A program made the translations under genes and the position numbers. A stretch of DNA of 64,000 bases, taken from assembly GCA_019009955.1 (NCBI GenBank), contig CM032233.1:111619001-111683000 (forward strand). Direction: 5' to 3'. Shown here in pieces: positions 1 through 10,223 of the stretch (the stretch's first letter is position 1; each line of letters begins with the position of its first letter). The DNA comes from Riptortus pedestris. Taxonomy: Eukaryota; Arthropoda; Insecta; Hemiptera; Alydidae. The notes below the pieces were generated by a model that had not been told where the DNA came from, searched no databases, and was given only the letters and a program-made list of their open reading frames with translations.

Positions 1-171
1 AGATGGTGGAGCACTGGGTGTCTTTTTCTTTGAAAAAAGAAAAAAAAATGGTTTTTTTCTGGTGAGAATTTGAAACCATTATTTTAGGACTAATCAGTTA
101 GTCTATTTAGAGTGGATTGTAATGTGTCTTTCATTTTGCTGTAGTCTGAGAAGGGTAAAAGTAGTATCAGG

Positions 172-562
172 TCATTGACAAAAAGACATGCTCATAATCT
201 TCTGCATCTTACAGTTACTATATTTGCGAATAATACTCTGTACCTTCCTCCAGACAGTACGGATGGGTGTATTAGAGTTGATGTTATCCACACAGGCGGT
301 CCATGACTTTTTATTTTTGAACAGATGTCTCTTATTGTGATCTTAATTTCTTGTACTGAATGAGGTTCGTCAGTTGTTCGGTATTGTCGGAAAGTTCTAA
401 AGCTTTGTTTCTTTGCTTAATCGTAGCTTGCCATTCTTTGTCAAACCATGGGTGTTTGGCTCGGATATTTGGATTGGTCATTGGTATGGTATCTTCAGCA
501 GCATCTATGATAGCTTTAATGATTGAATGCTTTATATTGTTAATGTTGTGGGTGGATGATTA
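172..562 (-). pseudogene. Non-LTR retrotransposon ORF2 relic, region between endonuclease and reverse transcriptase
   Basis: Read on the minus strand, this stretch gives WFDKEWQATIKQRNKALELS followed, after a stop and frame change, by SWTACVDNINSNTPIRTVWRKV. Both are typical of the linker between the endonuclease and reverse transcriptase of Jockey/CR1/RTE-type non-LTR retrotransposons (the 'WF..E..A...RN.A' and 'W......N..TP....W..V' patterns). The protein would act in target-primed reverse transcription. The reading frame is interrupted near position 335 and stops near 172, and neither the endonuclease nor the polymerase core is visible, so this is a dead fragment. The exact clade cannot be set from this piece. 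It lies upstream of the host exons, probably in an ArfGAP intron or the intergenic space. Confidence 0.6.
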
Positions 563-713
563 AGAAGATTTGTATAAACTGAAATCTGAACACATAACGT
601 ACTATCATGTTTTGGGTCTTTTCTGTTTAGTGTTTAGTAACTATGAATTTAAGTTACTGGCATACTTATTAATACATAAAATAATCTGATGTGGGGACCA
701 TAATACTTCCTTT

Positions 714-1137
714 TACTCCTATTAAATTAAATAAAAATAAGCAAAATGTTTGTCTGCTCTTCATTTTAAATTATTTCATTTCGAAGTGTTATAAGATATC
801 CATTCCAATGCATCATATCAAAAAATGTCATAGAATATAATTTATAGATCTTTTAATAATTAATAAAAAAGGTGTGTACAAAATTTGTTTATTTTTAGTA
901 TGTATAGCGAAATTTGCAATTTTCTTCTCCTCTAAACCTCCCTCCCTTGAGCCGATTTCATTCAAAAGGGGAGGTGCATTACTAGGCCTTATAACAATCC
1001 CAGGGGATTTTCCTAATATGAAATTTCAACATTCTCAGGGCTATCCTTTTTGATTTATACGGGATACGTATAGGCGTCATGTGTTCAGGGAAGGTCAAAA
1101 CGGCTGATTCAGTTGAAATCTGAAAACTCCTTTACTT
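714..1137. repeat. Dispersed repeat, family B copy 1
   Basis: This block resembles 18262-18625 along most of its length: ATGTTTGT.TGCTCTTCAT, a 'TATCCATTCCA.T' block, 'ATGAAATTTCAACATTCT', and 'ACGTATAGGCGT'. Its last part (GTTCAGGGAAGGTCAAAACG) also recurs at 19577-19600. No coding potential, target duplication or termini were found. It may be a diverged relative of family H, because the 18.3-kb copy follows a family H 5' end. Confidence 0.55.
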
Positions 1138-1530
1138 CATACAAGGAATTAAAAAGATAAACAAATAAAAACAAAAATATAAGCAGTTACAGCTTTACAC
1201 TAGTCTCTAGTTGCATTATATTTTGTTAGAATAATTTTCTAACATGCATATTAATGAGGTAATTTCCTTGTTTTTGTAAAATGAAATGAATAAATAAGAA
1301 AAGTAAAAACTACCATATTCCAAATAATTTTTCTAGTTGTATGTAAGAAGAGTATATTTTATTTTAATTTAGCATATCCATACCTTCAGAATTTATTTTC
1401 AAGTCCAGCTTGTCTTTGAACAAGTATGTATATAATGGATGAAAGGGCATCATGTTTTCTAAATAGCTTTTCTTATTAATTGTAGTTCCTGATATGAATT
1501 TCCTCAATTGAAATTCTTTTATCTTCTTTT

Positions 1531-1587
1531 TTAACCCTTTAATTGCGCAAAGCCACTATAGTGGCTTGATCCAAATTAAAGGGTTAA
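1531..1587. mobile_element. Miniature TTAA-flanked palindromic element (piggyBac-type MITE candidate)
   Basis: A 49-bp unit at 1535-1583 begins CCCTTTAATT and ends AATTAAAGGG. It is flanked on both sides by TTAA, the target site of piggyBac-type transposons. Its centre is a perfect 16-bp palindrome (AGCCACTATAGTGGCT, 1551-1566). It is far too short to encode anything. It could instead be a chance hairpin, but TTAA on both sides plus CCC..GGG termini favour a piggyBac-derived miniature. Confidence 0.5.
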
Positions 1588-2082
1588 TTTCAATCATTGG
1601 AATGGTATGTTTAATAGCTTTATTTCATAAAATTTTCTAGTCTTTGTTCTAATTGTTGGTTTATTTATTATTTTGCATTGGTTCCTTATTCTTTAATAGG
1701 GGAAACAATGACAATACAAAGAAAAGGGTTTTAATTCTTGGATTAGGAGTTTGTGGATGAAAAAGTCCTTCCTGATCAAGCAAGCTGGGAAAACACAGTG
1801 ATGTTTAATTATCATTATATTTTATTTCATGAGTGTATGCATGTGCTTTTATAGGTCTGCTGTGCCTAATTTACCATTGGGGTTTGAAAGTAAGTCATGA
1901 AAGAATATTATATAGATCATATATTGTTGAAAGCTATATGTTGTCATGTATTGAAAGGTCTCTAAGGCAAACCCTTTAATCATTTTTAGAGAGTGACAGA
2001 TATTTTCAAATTCTTGGCTTTTCTTGAAGATTTAGTGTTTGCAGTGATTTTTTCAGTTCTCGAATTCTGGAATATATATATA

Positions 2083-4092
2083 CAGGGTGTCCCCAAACCA
2101 AACGGCCAAACTTTAGGTATCGATAGAGGATCGAAAAACTAAAACAAAAAGTCCTCTGGCATATGCCTCGTTTTCGCTTCGTTTTCGAGAAAATCACAAA
2201 AAACTAAAAATAGTTGTGCAAAAACTAGTTAAGGCCAATGGAAGAGCGGATTTTATTCCTTGAATGAATTTTAGCAATAAATGTTATTCCAATACAATTA
2301 TTGTATTCTAATCTTATACTAACAGAAAGGTAATTGAAAAAAAAATTATTTTTTATTAAGAAAAAATAATAAATACTTTTTTATTCAAATATTCATAGTA
2401 TAAAAAAAATTACCTATTTAAAGTAGATAACATTATGAACAATAACTGAAGATTAAAACATAAAAAAAGATTAAAAATTTAGAAAATTAATAAAATAATT
2501 AAATATTCTTACTTGGAAAACATAAATGTTTCAGTTTTTATATGGGTCTAGCTTAGTGAGAAAAAAACCCTGAAAATTTTGAAGGTTTTACCTTCTCTAA
2601 AATTCCATCGTTAATTTCTAAAGCGTCAACGTAAATGTTGTTCGAAGTGCTGGCCTCTCGCTGCAATACACGCATCACATCGCATACTCACAGATCGCAC
2701 TGCATCTAAACATTGTTCTGCGGTGAGCTGGTTGCAAACCATTCTGATGCCCTCGATGAGGTCATCCCTTGTGCGGACGGGCTCTCGGTAGACATTTTCT
2801 TTCACGTATCCCCACACGAAGAAATCTAGTGGCATGAGGTCTGGATACCGGGGAGGCCAAGGCACCGGCCCACCTCGTCCTATCCAGCGACCTGGGTAGT
2901 TGATGTCCAACCAGTCTCGTAAGGCCCTTCCGTAATGTGCAGGACAACCATCGAGTTGAAACCAGCTCTCAAGCCTTGTTTCCAAAGGGATATCTTCCAA
3001 AAGTGCCCGTAAGTCATTCTCCAGGAATAGATTATAACTTTCAGCGTGAAGTCGAGCAGGTAAAAATACGGGACCTATTATACGATTATAACAAAGACCG
3101 ACCCACACGTTTACAGAAAACTCATGCTGGTAGTGAAATTCTCTAACAGCACGGGGATTTTCAAGGTGGTAGTTTCTTTGATTGAATATGCCCACACGTG
3201 TAAAAGTCGCTTCGGCCGTCCAGATTACTTTCGAACTTAAGTTTACATCGTTTTGCAATTGTTCTTTGTACCAATTACAAAAATGTAATCGGCGGGGATA
3301 ATCAGCGGGTATTAAATTTTGTACCTTTTGTACATGGTAAGCATGCCTGCGGTCAGCCCTTAATGTGCGCCAAATGGTTGTCTTTGGTATGCTTAGAACT
3401 GAAGCAGCTCTCCGGACACTTGTGCTAGGGTTGGTATTGAAGTGCCTCAGTATCCTCTCCCTCCGCCTCAGGTCGGCTTCCATCGGAGCCTGCATATGGT
3501 TTCCACGACGATTACATGAGAAGGACCCAGCCTCTCGAAACCTTCTGAAAGTGCTGGTAAAAACACCTCTGTGTGGGGTTTATCGGTCAGGAAACCGTCT
3601 GCGATATTCCCAAACTGCCTGACGTGCATTGCCATCGCAGAATCCGTAGACGTAGACTATGTCCGCGTATTCAGCGTTGGTAAATCTAGCCATATTTGTT
3701 GACTTCACTGAACAGGTCTAGCAACACCACTAATGTGAGAATGCGAGGCTGGATTCCCCCCAAAAAGGATTAAAATGATAGTAAACATTTTAATCCTTTC
3801 TTTTTAAGTTTAAACACTCAACCTAGACGTTTTATTGATAAGGAAAGCATGAGAATATTCATGTTTTCTAAATTTACTCCTCGTAAATTAAAAAATTAAG
3901 CTTACTCAAAAAGCCAATAGTTTTTTGTAATTTAAATACATTATTAAAAAAAAAAAATACACTTTTTGCACAACTATTTTCAGTTTTTTGTGATTTTCTC
4001 GAAAACGAGGCATATGCCAGAGGATTTTTTTTCTTAGTTTTTCGATCCTCTATCGATCCCTGAAGTTTGGCCGTTTGGTTTGGGGACCACCC

Positions 4093-4094
<2 letters not shown>
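2083..4094 (-). mobile_element. Mariner-related (DD41D-type) DNA transposon with long inverted repeats
   Basis: The left end (CAGGGTGTCCCCAAACCAAA, from 2083) and the right end (read in reverse from 4094) are inverted repeats that stay similar for about 130 bp, through the blocks with ATCGATAGAGGATCG and GAGGCATATGCC, to about 2222 and 3966. TA lies directly outside the left end; the right flank is CA followed by a long (TA)n tract, so the duplicated TA is imperfect. Between the repeats lies one minus-strand transposase gene (2626-3693). The size of about 2.0 kb and near-intact TIRs suggest a fairly recent arrival in an intron of the ArfGAP gene. Confidence 0.85.
2626..3693 (-). pseudogene. 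Mariner-like transposase with an N-terminal helix-turn-helix, disabled
   Basis: The frame runs from ATG at 3693 to a stop at 2626, 355 codons, the usual size for this family, which cuts and pastes its element at TA. The N terminus ([17 protein letters not shown]) is the DUF4817-type helix-turn-helix segment. Codon 38 is TAA (3580-3582), so only the part after an internal Met could be made from an intact frame. The catalytic core shows WTAEATF near residue 160, where relatives have D in place of A; the codon is GCC at 3214-3216. The second acid is in QLDGCPAHY and the third in PLDFFVWG, with 41 residues between them (DD41D spacing). One nonsense change and one loss of the first catalytic Asp therefore disable a protein that is otherwise well preserved. 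Clade assignment comes from memory of family motifs. Confidence 0.85.

Positions 4095-4095
<1 letters not shown>

Positions 4096-4147
<52 letters not shown>
4096..4147. repeat. (TA)n microsatellite
   Basis: About 50 bp of uninterrupted TA directly outside the right end of the mariner-like element. Confidence 0.95.
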
Positions 4148-4150
<3 letters not shown>

Positions 4151-4377
4151 TAAAGACGTTTTTTTAGAATAATTATGTTTGCTAACAAAATCTTAAATGT
4201 CTCAATTCCAGCCCTTAAAAGCATTTTTATAATGTCATTTTTTTTTTCTAAAATTACTTTATGATATTGGTATTTAAACAATTTTAAATACTATGATCTG
4301 TTTGATTGGAATATTGAAAAACACCCTCTTTTCTTATTCGATAGAATGTATCTTAAAACATTAATCTTCAATTTTAG

Positions 4378-4527
4378 GGGAATTTCACATTCAGCTGTTA
4401 GTGATATGAAAACCATCCATCAAGAAAACTCAAGCAAGTTCAACAAATCTCATGATGTGGATGTACATGACTTTTTTGATGACTTTGGATTTCCTAGCAA
4501 CTCTTCATCATCATCTTTTAGTCCATT
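4378..4527 (+). CDS. ArfGAP3: ArfGAP2/3, internal exon A
   Basis: This exon sits between an acceptor (TTTTAG ending at 4377) and a donor (GTAAGT from 4528). It reads GISHSAVSDMKTIHQE, the segment conserved in ArfGAP2/3 proteins, then a Ser/Asn-rich stretch with DVHDFFDDFGFPS. The first base completes a split codon, and the last two bases (TT) pair with the A of the next exon to give Leu. ArfGAP2/3 proteins activate GTP hydrolysis on Arf1 at the Golgi and work with the COPI coat. The zinc-finger GAP domain lies upstream, outside the window. The exon is about 300 bp downstream of a mariner insertion. I see no frame damage. Confidence 0.85.
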
Positions 4528-5171
4528 GTAAGTATAATTATATTATATATTATTTTGGTTTGGACTTTTTGTTGGAAATATTTTGTACGTATGCAGATAT
4601 AAAATTTACTAATATTTAAATGACCAAATACTTACTCAAATTTGAGGATTTGTATTAAGTCTTAGAGTAGCCATATGTTAAACGTGAAGTGTAAATAGGA
4701 ATGTTTTCACTGAACATGTGCTTATTATATTCAGGCTTTATGTTAGTAACCTGCCTCAAATCAACTTAGTTCTTTTTTTTTAAAAAAAACTCTTAAAAGT
4801 GCATGCATATGTGTGCCATCTAGTCATCGCAGGCTGACAATCGTTCTGCTTTATTTAAGACTCTCTCCTCCATGAAAAAGTGGAAATATACAAAATGGTT
4901 CCCAGCCCAACTGTTCATTATGCCAAAGAATCCTCACTTTTACCAAGGAGATTATGAGAGTACTCATGGTCTAGGAAAGAAGAGGATCGAGGTTTTGGAG
5001 TAGTCAGAGAGTAGTAATTGATGATCAGAATTAATGTCGACCTATGAACTGATGAAATTATTAAGGTGAGCCTGACATTATCTGTTCTATTAAGAAGGGT
5101 TATTTTGCTGGTTAGTGCTTGTTGAGAAAATGGAGCCGTACTTACTGCCCAGCAAAACCCTAGGAGTGAGG

Positions 5172-5330
5172 GAGAGGCAGACCTTGGCAGATAAGACTGA
5201 GGGACCTGAAGGAAGACTTTCAAAGATTGGGAGTTCCAGAATTGGAAGTCCTAACTACAGACCACACAAAATGGGATGGCTGAGGCAAAAGTCCTGTAAG
5301 GACTGTAGTGCTTTGTAGTAAATATGTATA
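5172..5330 (+). pseudogene. Non-LTR retrotransposon ORF2 C-terminal relic
   Basis: One frame reads GRPWQIRLRDLKEDFQRLGV and then TTDHTKW. This matches the 'GRP..RW.D....DL..LG......A.DR..W' tail that ends many non-LTR retrotransposon ORF2 proteins. A TGA interrupts after KWDG, and a short AT-rich tail with ATAATAAATTATTAATG follows. Upstream (4900-5170) faint continuation is possible but too decayed to use. Confidence 0.5.
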
Positions 5331-5674
5331 ATAAATTATTAATGCATACTACAGTCTCTAGAGCGTTTTCTTAGTTTGTTTTTTTTTTTCATTATTTATT
5401 TTCTTAGGCAAAATTAACAAATGTTCATTTATTTCCAAGGCACTTATAACTGAAGATAATTATATTCCATTTTTAATTTAGAGATGAATTTAATTAATTT
5501 GACAGAAAGTGTAGTTTGTTATTAATGTGAAAATTCAGTAATTTGAAGGTATATTAAAATTGATGTTTGGAATATTTTTTTATTTTAGATAATGGCATTC
5601 AGGTAATACAATGTTTATTTATAATAAAGAATTTTGTTGGTTTGACTGAGTTCAACCTCATTACTTTTTCATTC

Positions 5675-5861
5675 TTAACACTTTATCGATGGTCGTGATT
5701 AAGGCTGCACTCAGTAGGGACTGGCTTAGTCACACACTTATTTGCTCTCATCCCACTGGACAAAACCCATTGATAGCTAAAAACCGATTAATAGGCTATT
5801 GGTTGATAAGCATTGGCAATTGAAAAGCCTATTAATAAGCTAGCGGTCGATAAAGTGTTAA
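5675..5861. mobile_element. TTAA-flanked MITE, 179 bp
   Basis: The element at 5679-5857 has 11-bp inverted ends (CACTTTATCGA and TCGATAAAGTG) and TTAA on both sides (5675-5678 and 5858-5861), the target duplication of piggyBac-type transposons. Internally there are further short inverted pieces (AAGCCTATTAATAAGC, CGATTAATAGGC). No coding. It lies in the ArfGAP intron. Confidence 0.65.
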
Positions 5862-6145
5862 GGTTTTGTTAAACCTGATAATTTAGTTTGGAATCGGAGT
5901 TCAATTTTTAAAAAGCCTTTTGAAAAATGTATGGAGTATTTTTGAATTCATTATTACCCCTGGGCAATTACTTTATTTTCAACAAAAATACTTTCTTTCC
6001 TATCTTGTCACATTTTTGAATCCTTTACCATAATAGAGTTGAAATATTTTTCTCTACAAACATTTTATTAATTATTTTTATTAAATAACTAATATTATAT
6101 TATTTGTTTTCTTATTGACCAATACTATTTTCTTTTTTGTTTTAG

Positions 6146-6437
6146 ATATAAAAACTCATCACAATCTCGTTCAATATCATCAGGCTCTGGAGATAATGAA
6201 GAAACATTTAAAGTTAATATTCCTTATGATAATGGGTTCAATGCTAACACATCAAGCAATTATGACAATAATTTTAAAACTCAAAGCAGTTTCAATAATG
6301 GTTATAAAACTCAAAACAATAATATAAAAAGAAATGTTAATCTTCCGTCTGACTCTTCTACTGATGCTCAGAAGAAATTTGGTGGTGCCAAGTCTATATC
6401 ATCTGATCAATATTTTTCTGATCCTCTTGATAATTCG
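6146..6437 (+). CDS. ArfGAP3: ArfGAP2/3, internal exon B (first Glo3-type motif)
   Basis: The acceptor is TTTTAG ending at 6145 and the donor GTTTGT from 6438. After completing the split Leu codon, 97 full codons follow. They begin YKNSSQSRSISSGSGDNEE, continue through an Asn/Ser-rich linker, and end with AQKKFGGAKSISSDQYF, the conserved 'FG.AKSISSD.FF' Glo3 motif of ArfGAP2/3. In the family this C-terminal region contributes to coatomer and SNARE binding and Golgi targeting. The exon ends in phase 0, matching the next exon. The low-complexity linker (FKTQSSFNNGYKTQNNN) is lineage-variable and gives no further information. Confidence 0.88.
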
Positions 6438-6531
6438 GTTTGTTATCTTTTCTTCCTTTTGCATTATCTAATTTTATTTCCCCAATTCTGTTACCATTCA
6501 TTTTATCTTTTATTTATTTATTTTTTTTTAG

Positions 6532-6750
6532 TGGGAACAGAAATCTAACCTTTCTAGATTTGAAGGCTCAACTAGTATTTCTTCAGCTGATTATTTTGGA
6601 CGAAATGAGCTGTCCAATCAAAGGAGCTATATAAGCACTCAACTTCAACCCCCTGATCTAGAAGAAGTTCGTGAGAGTGTAAAACAGAGTGTAACAAAAG
6701 TTGCTGGAAAACTTAGTTCCCTAGCTAGTGGAGTGATTTCATCTATACAG
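6532..6750 (+). CDS. ArfGAP3: ArfGAP2/3, internal exon C (second Glo3-type motif and amphipathic region)
   Basis: A 219-nt exon in phase 0 at both ends, between TTTAG (ending 6531) and GTATAT (from 6751). It starts WEQKSNLSRFEGSTSISSAD and continues with YFGRNE, a second ISSxxxFG-type motif. It ends with VKQSVTKVAGKLSSLASGVI, the amphipathic helix region that in ArfGAP2/3 helps membrane and COPI association. The intron before it is only 94 bp, whereas the one after it is 5.75 kb and full of insertions. Reading is clean throughout. Confidence 0.9.
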
Positions 6751-7316
6751 GTATATTGGATATATTGTTTTGTTTATATAAAACTTATCCAAAAGCATTA
6801 GCCTGTTAAGGTTTAATAATATTCTTTACTTAAAATATCATTATTTCTTTTAATTGTGCGACCAACGAATATAATATTCTCGCACTTTAAGACATATATC
6901 AGATTCATTACAAGTCCCCTGCTCACTCATGAACTCTTGTCTATGGTTCATTGCATATTTCATTCTAGGTTAGATGTAAATGAACTTTCAAACTGCATAA
7001 ATTCGAAATGGCATGAATTTGGGCTCTTCAGATTTTATGAGAATTTATTTTATTTTTTATATCAACAAACTGCAGCTTCAGAAATTGTGTTATATTATTT
7101 CTTGTAATGCAGTATATATTAACCTTTTTATTAACTACAAAGTACTGTTATAATAGGTGTACAAATAAGTTTCTGCACTTTGACAAATATGGTCCCACCA
7201 AAAGGTTATGTTGAAATTGTCAGATGTAAATTGGAATATCCCATGTTTTTTCATCTGGCAACACCATAACCTTGAAGTATTAGTGACTCTGTATCAACAT
7301 TACGTAGTGTGTGAAA

Positions 7317-8569
7317 ATGTCAAGTTTTGTGCCAAATAAGCATAATTTGTTGGATCTTTTTATTTACTTTTTTAATTTTAAAAAAATCTGCAGCTGAGGC
7401 GTATCGATTGTTTATGAGGCTGCTTCAAGTGGAAGAAATGAGGAGTGGTTTCAAAAGTTTAAGAACGGTGAGCTTGATATGGAGGACAAAGAACACTGTG
7501 GGAGGCTGAGAGCGTTTGAAGGCATGGAATTAGAAGAATTTTTGGTGAAAGATTCACCTCAAATGCAAAAAGAACTTGTACTTACATTTCAAGAGACTCA
7601 ACAAGCAATTTCATATCGTTTAAAATCATTGGGAGTGATTAAAAAACAAGGGAATTGGGCTCCTTTTGAACTAAGCCGAGAGACGTTGAACACCGATTAT
7701 GTATGAGTGAAATCGTGTTTGCAAGGCATGCTTTTTTTTTTGATCGTATAGTCACTGATAGTGAAAAATAGATCCAATTTGATAATCCAAAGAAGAGAAG
7801 TCATGAGTTAAGCCCGGCAAATCAACAACATCGACAGCTAAGCCAAATATTCATGGAAAAAAACTCATGTTGTGTATTTGGTAGGATCAGCTTGGAGTCA
7901 TGTATTATGAGTTCCTCAAATCAAGCGAAACTATTACTAGAGCTCTCTTCCAAACACAATTAAACAGATTGAGTCAGACACTCAAGGAAAAATGTGCGCC
8001 ATTACTACTCCAGAAAATACAAAATTGTTTTGTACACAACAATGCTCATCCTCATGTTGCATTCCTTGTAAAAACATACTTGGAAACTCAAGAGGGACGT
8101 TTTACCCCACCCACCTGCCGTATTCACCAGATTTAACCCCTTTTTATTATCACCTGTTCTGGCCAATGGCACATCTATCTGAGTAGCATTTTACATTATT
8201 ATTATTATTATTTATTAACGTCCACTTTTCGCAACTCAGGCTAATTGGGACGGGTTATCTACAGGTTACCACCCTTTTCTAGCCAGGGTGTGATTTTAGG
8301 ATGTTATTTAAGGAATTTCGTCACTAAATAATTTCCTTTGTCCAGGCAAGAATCGAACTCGCCACTCTAGGTTTACCATGTGAGATAAAGGCCAACGCTT
8401 TAACTCGCATGGCTAATCTGAGCCCCGTAGTGCTTTACATCATATGAAGAAAAATTAGGTAGATTTGTGGTTAGCAACAAAATATGAAGAGTTCTTTTGG
8501 CATTGTATCGAAATGCTTCCAGAAAGATGGGGAAAAGTAGTGGCAAGTGATGGAAAATACTTTGCATAA
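7317..8569 (+). pseudogene. Mariner DD34D transposase, decayed and split by a SINE
   Basis: It begins MSSFVPNKHNLLDLFIYFFN, the start typical of Hsmar1-related transposases, and ends with a PERWGKVVASDGKYF-type C terminus at 8567-8569. Between these, homology switches frame repeatedly (about 7385, 7500-7700 and 7740-8140), with several stops. The segments QQAISYRLKSLGVIKKQGNW and VMYYEFLKSSETIT are clear family matches. The catalytic triad is gone: the second Asp (HDNA in relatives) reads VHNNAHPH, and the third (SPDLAPSDY in relatives) reads SPDLTPFYYH. An old, inactive copy. Confidence 0.85.
8183..8440 (-). mobile_element. tRNA-derived SINE inserted in the mariner
   Basis: On the minus strand 8426-8197 begins GGGGCTCAGATTAGCCATG, has an A-box-like TAGCCATGCGAGTTAAAGCG and a clear B-box GAGTTCGATTC, and ends in an (AAT)n tail. 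This is the structure of a pol III-transcribed tRNA-derived SINE of about 230 bp. It is flanked by a 14-bp diverged target duplication (8183-8196 and 8427-8440, 11 of 14 identical), located exactly where the mariner transposase is interrupted. The tRNA of origin is not determined. Confidence 0.75.
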
Positions 8570-8609
8570 AATGTAATGTACCGTTCCTTCATATTTGTAC
8601 ACCTAATAT

Positions 8610-9525
8610 TAATTATATATTTTGGTGAAATTAGCAGATTAATTTACACCATATAACAAAACACTTTGAAAGTTTAAAGTCAAATGAAACTATTAACAAG
8701 TGAAAGTATTTAAGACTTGTGTGTAATTAATAATGTTTCAAAAATCAACAGATTAACAAATAATCAGGAAACCAATAATTTCCAATCAGCACATTAGTTT
8801 ACCATGATAGGGTGGCCACCTTATAATTTCACACACAATTTCACATCCGAGGGAACTAATGTAGCCCATCTATGATAAGGATTAACTCCTCATATTATTT
8901 TATATTGAATTGAACGTCTTTTTCTGAACCTCTTTCAAGATTAAGCACCATGGTGTCTTTGTGAAAGACACATTGAATAATTAAGGAAACTCCTCTTATT
9001 ACACATATATGATGAAAATGCCATTAAAGCTATTCTGCTTATCAATGTGCTAGTGTTCTATTATGATGGTATAATAATATGTGATATAGTGTACTGCACT
9101 ATTATGTCGTCTCCCATGAATATTGGTTGTAAATGGACGTAATAGTGAGAATAGGGTGCGACTTTTAAACTGAGGTACTGAAAGATCCTGCATTAATGGC
9201 AGGATCATTGAAGTTTTGATAAATCAAAATTTTAAAGTTTTCCCTTTTTTTTACAGTAATATAATGCTATATTTTCATGTTAAAATTTAAATCCTTATGC
9301 AAATGATTTATTGTATGTACCAATCATACATAAACTAATTAATTTAATGGGTTAATTTTTGCAGCTTAAAGAAACACATATTTTATTTTATTTTTAAATG
9401 GTGTCTTCCAGGGTCTTTTACATTTTTTTTTTTTTTTTTTTTTTTTTTATTTATTTATTTTTTTATTTATTTTTTTTTTTTTTTATGTACTAGGGCAATA
9501 GTGATGTTTCACCATTGAGTATTAT
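8610..9525. other. Intronic stretch without recognised genes
   Basis: AT-rich intron sequence. It includes a T/ATTT low-complexity block at about 9420-9484. No coding signal was seen. Confidence 0.5.
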
Positions 9526-9595
9526 TTTTAGCAAATTTCCCTTTGGGGAAATTAGCTGTTGAGGTTGCACTCATGATGCAATTTTCAAAATATTG
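9525..9595 (+). repeat. Family H 5'-end fragment (outlying copy)
   Basis: It reads TTTTTAGCAAATTTCCC, then GGGGAAATTAGCTGTTGAGG and CTCATGATGCAATTTTC. This is the family H 5' palindrome plus the start of the following block, diverged. It is the leftmost family H sequence in the window, and the only clear one inside the ArfGAP gene. Confidence 0.7.
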
Positions 9596-10223
9596 TTTAC
9601 TCTCAGTTCCAATTTTTGTTTTATCATTATCGAATTCAATATTGGATGTTTATATTTGCAGTTTTCAGCTTCAATGTTACTCCTATTTCTACACATACAA
9701 TTTCAATTAAACATCAATTACATTTAACAGCAGTTCAGCTTAAATTTCAAATCCTGTTTACTTATGCTTCTTATTAAGGGAATTAGAGAATAGGATGTCC
9801 TGCTTAGTTAGGCATTCTTATTCTTTTACTAGATATTTGATTCTTCTAACTTTCCTGTATGGTTTTTCTATGCTTTGAATTATTGTATACGGGAGGAGTT
9901 TTTTGGACAGAAATTTAATTGTTGACATACGAAATTCTTTAGCATTAGTACTTGCTGTCTCAATTGATTGTGTTCTCTCATGGGATTTCTTATCCCCGGC
10001 TAATTGCTCATACTGACAAATTGTTTGTAGTAACAATTTTATAATTATTTTTTGTCTCAGAAAGAAAAATATGTGATTCTGATAGTATTTTTTCTCCTGA
10101 ATTCAAATATGAAAGCGGTTTTTCCCCGTCACGCAGGGTTTCCGAGAGAAACCCATTTGTAGTTTCAAACACTTAATATTTTCTACGTTTACAACTACAC
10201 AATATTCAAAGATTCTGACTCAC

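Larger units (their letters stand above)
563..2082. other. Gene-free stretch, probable intron or flank
   Basis: Apart from the family B copy and the tiny TTAA element, this AT-rich stretch shows no open frame with protein character, no convincing splice-site pair and no RNA gene. It lies upstream of the first visible ArfGAP exon and is most simply intronic. Confidence 0.5.
4528..6145 (+). other. ArfGAP intron between exons A and B
   Basis: 1.6-kb intron. It contains the relic of a non-LTR retrotransposon tail (about 4900-5335) and a TTAA-flanked MITE (5675-5861). The rest is AT-rich with no recognisable coding. Confidence 0.7.
7153..8606 (+). mobile_element. Mariner (DD34D, irritans/Hsmar1-like) element
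   Basis: The left end (ATAGGTGTACAAATAAG) and the right end (reverse: TTAGGTGTACAAATATGAAGG) are inverted repeats with TA outside both (7151-7152 and 8607-8608). Inside is one decayed transposase gene on the + strand (7317-8569), interrupted by a SINE (8197-8426). Without the SINE the element is about 1.2 kb, usual for mariner. It lies within the long last ArfGAP intron. Confidence 0.85.

Noticed and set aside
360..563. Open frame on the + strand starting MRFVSCSVLSES
   Set aside because: It is the antisense of a clear non-LTR retrotransposon segment on the minus strand.
3365..3622. + strand open frame across the transposase
   Set aside because: Shadow of the minus-strand mariner transposase; no family features.
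3874..4281. Minus-strand frame with a long Tyr-Ile repeat
   Set aside because: Translation of the mariner TIR and the (TA)n microsatellite, not a protein. The same applies to other Tyr-Ile frames at 24621, 28448 and 42717.
8197..8426. Possible functional tRNA gene
   Set aside because: A and B boxes are present, but the cloverleaf is not intact, an (AAT)n tail follows and flanking duplications exist; it is a SINE.
10105..10150. CCCGTCACGCAGGG near the multicopy pseudogene, resembling the family H 3' tip
   Set aside because: Only about 14 bases match and neither the hairpin partner nor the inverted AGCAGATTT block follows.
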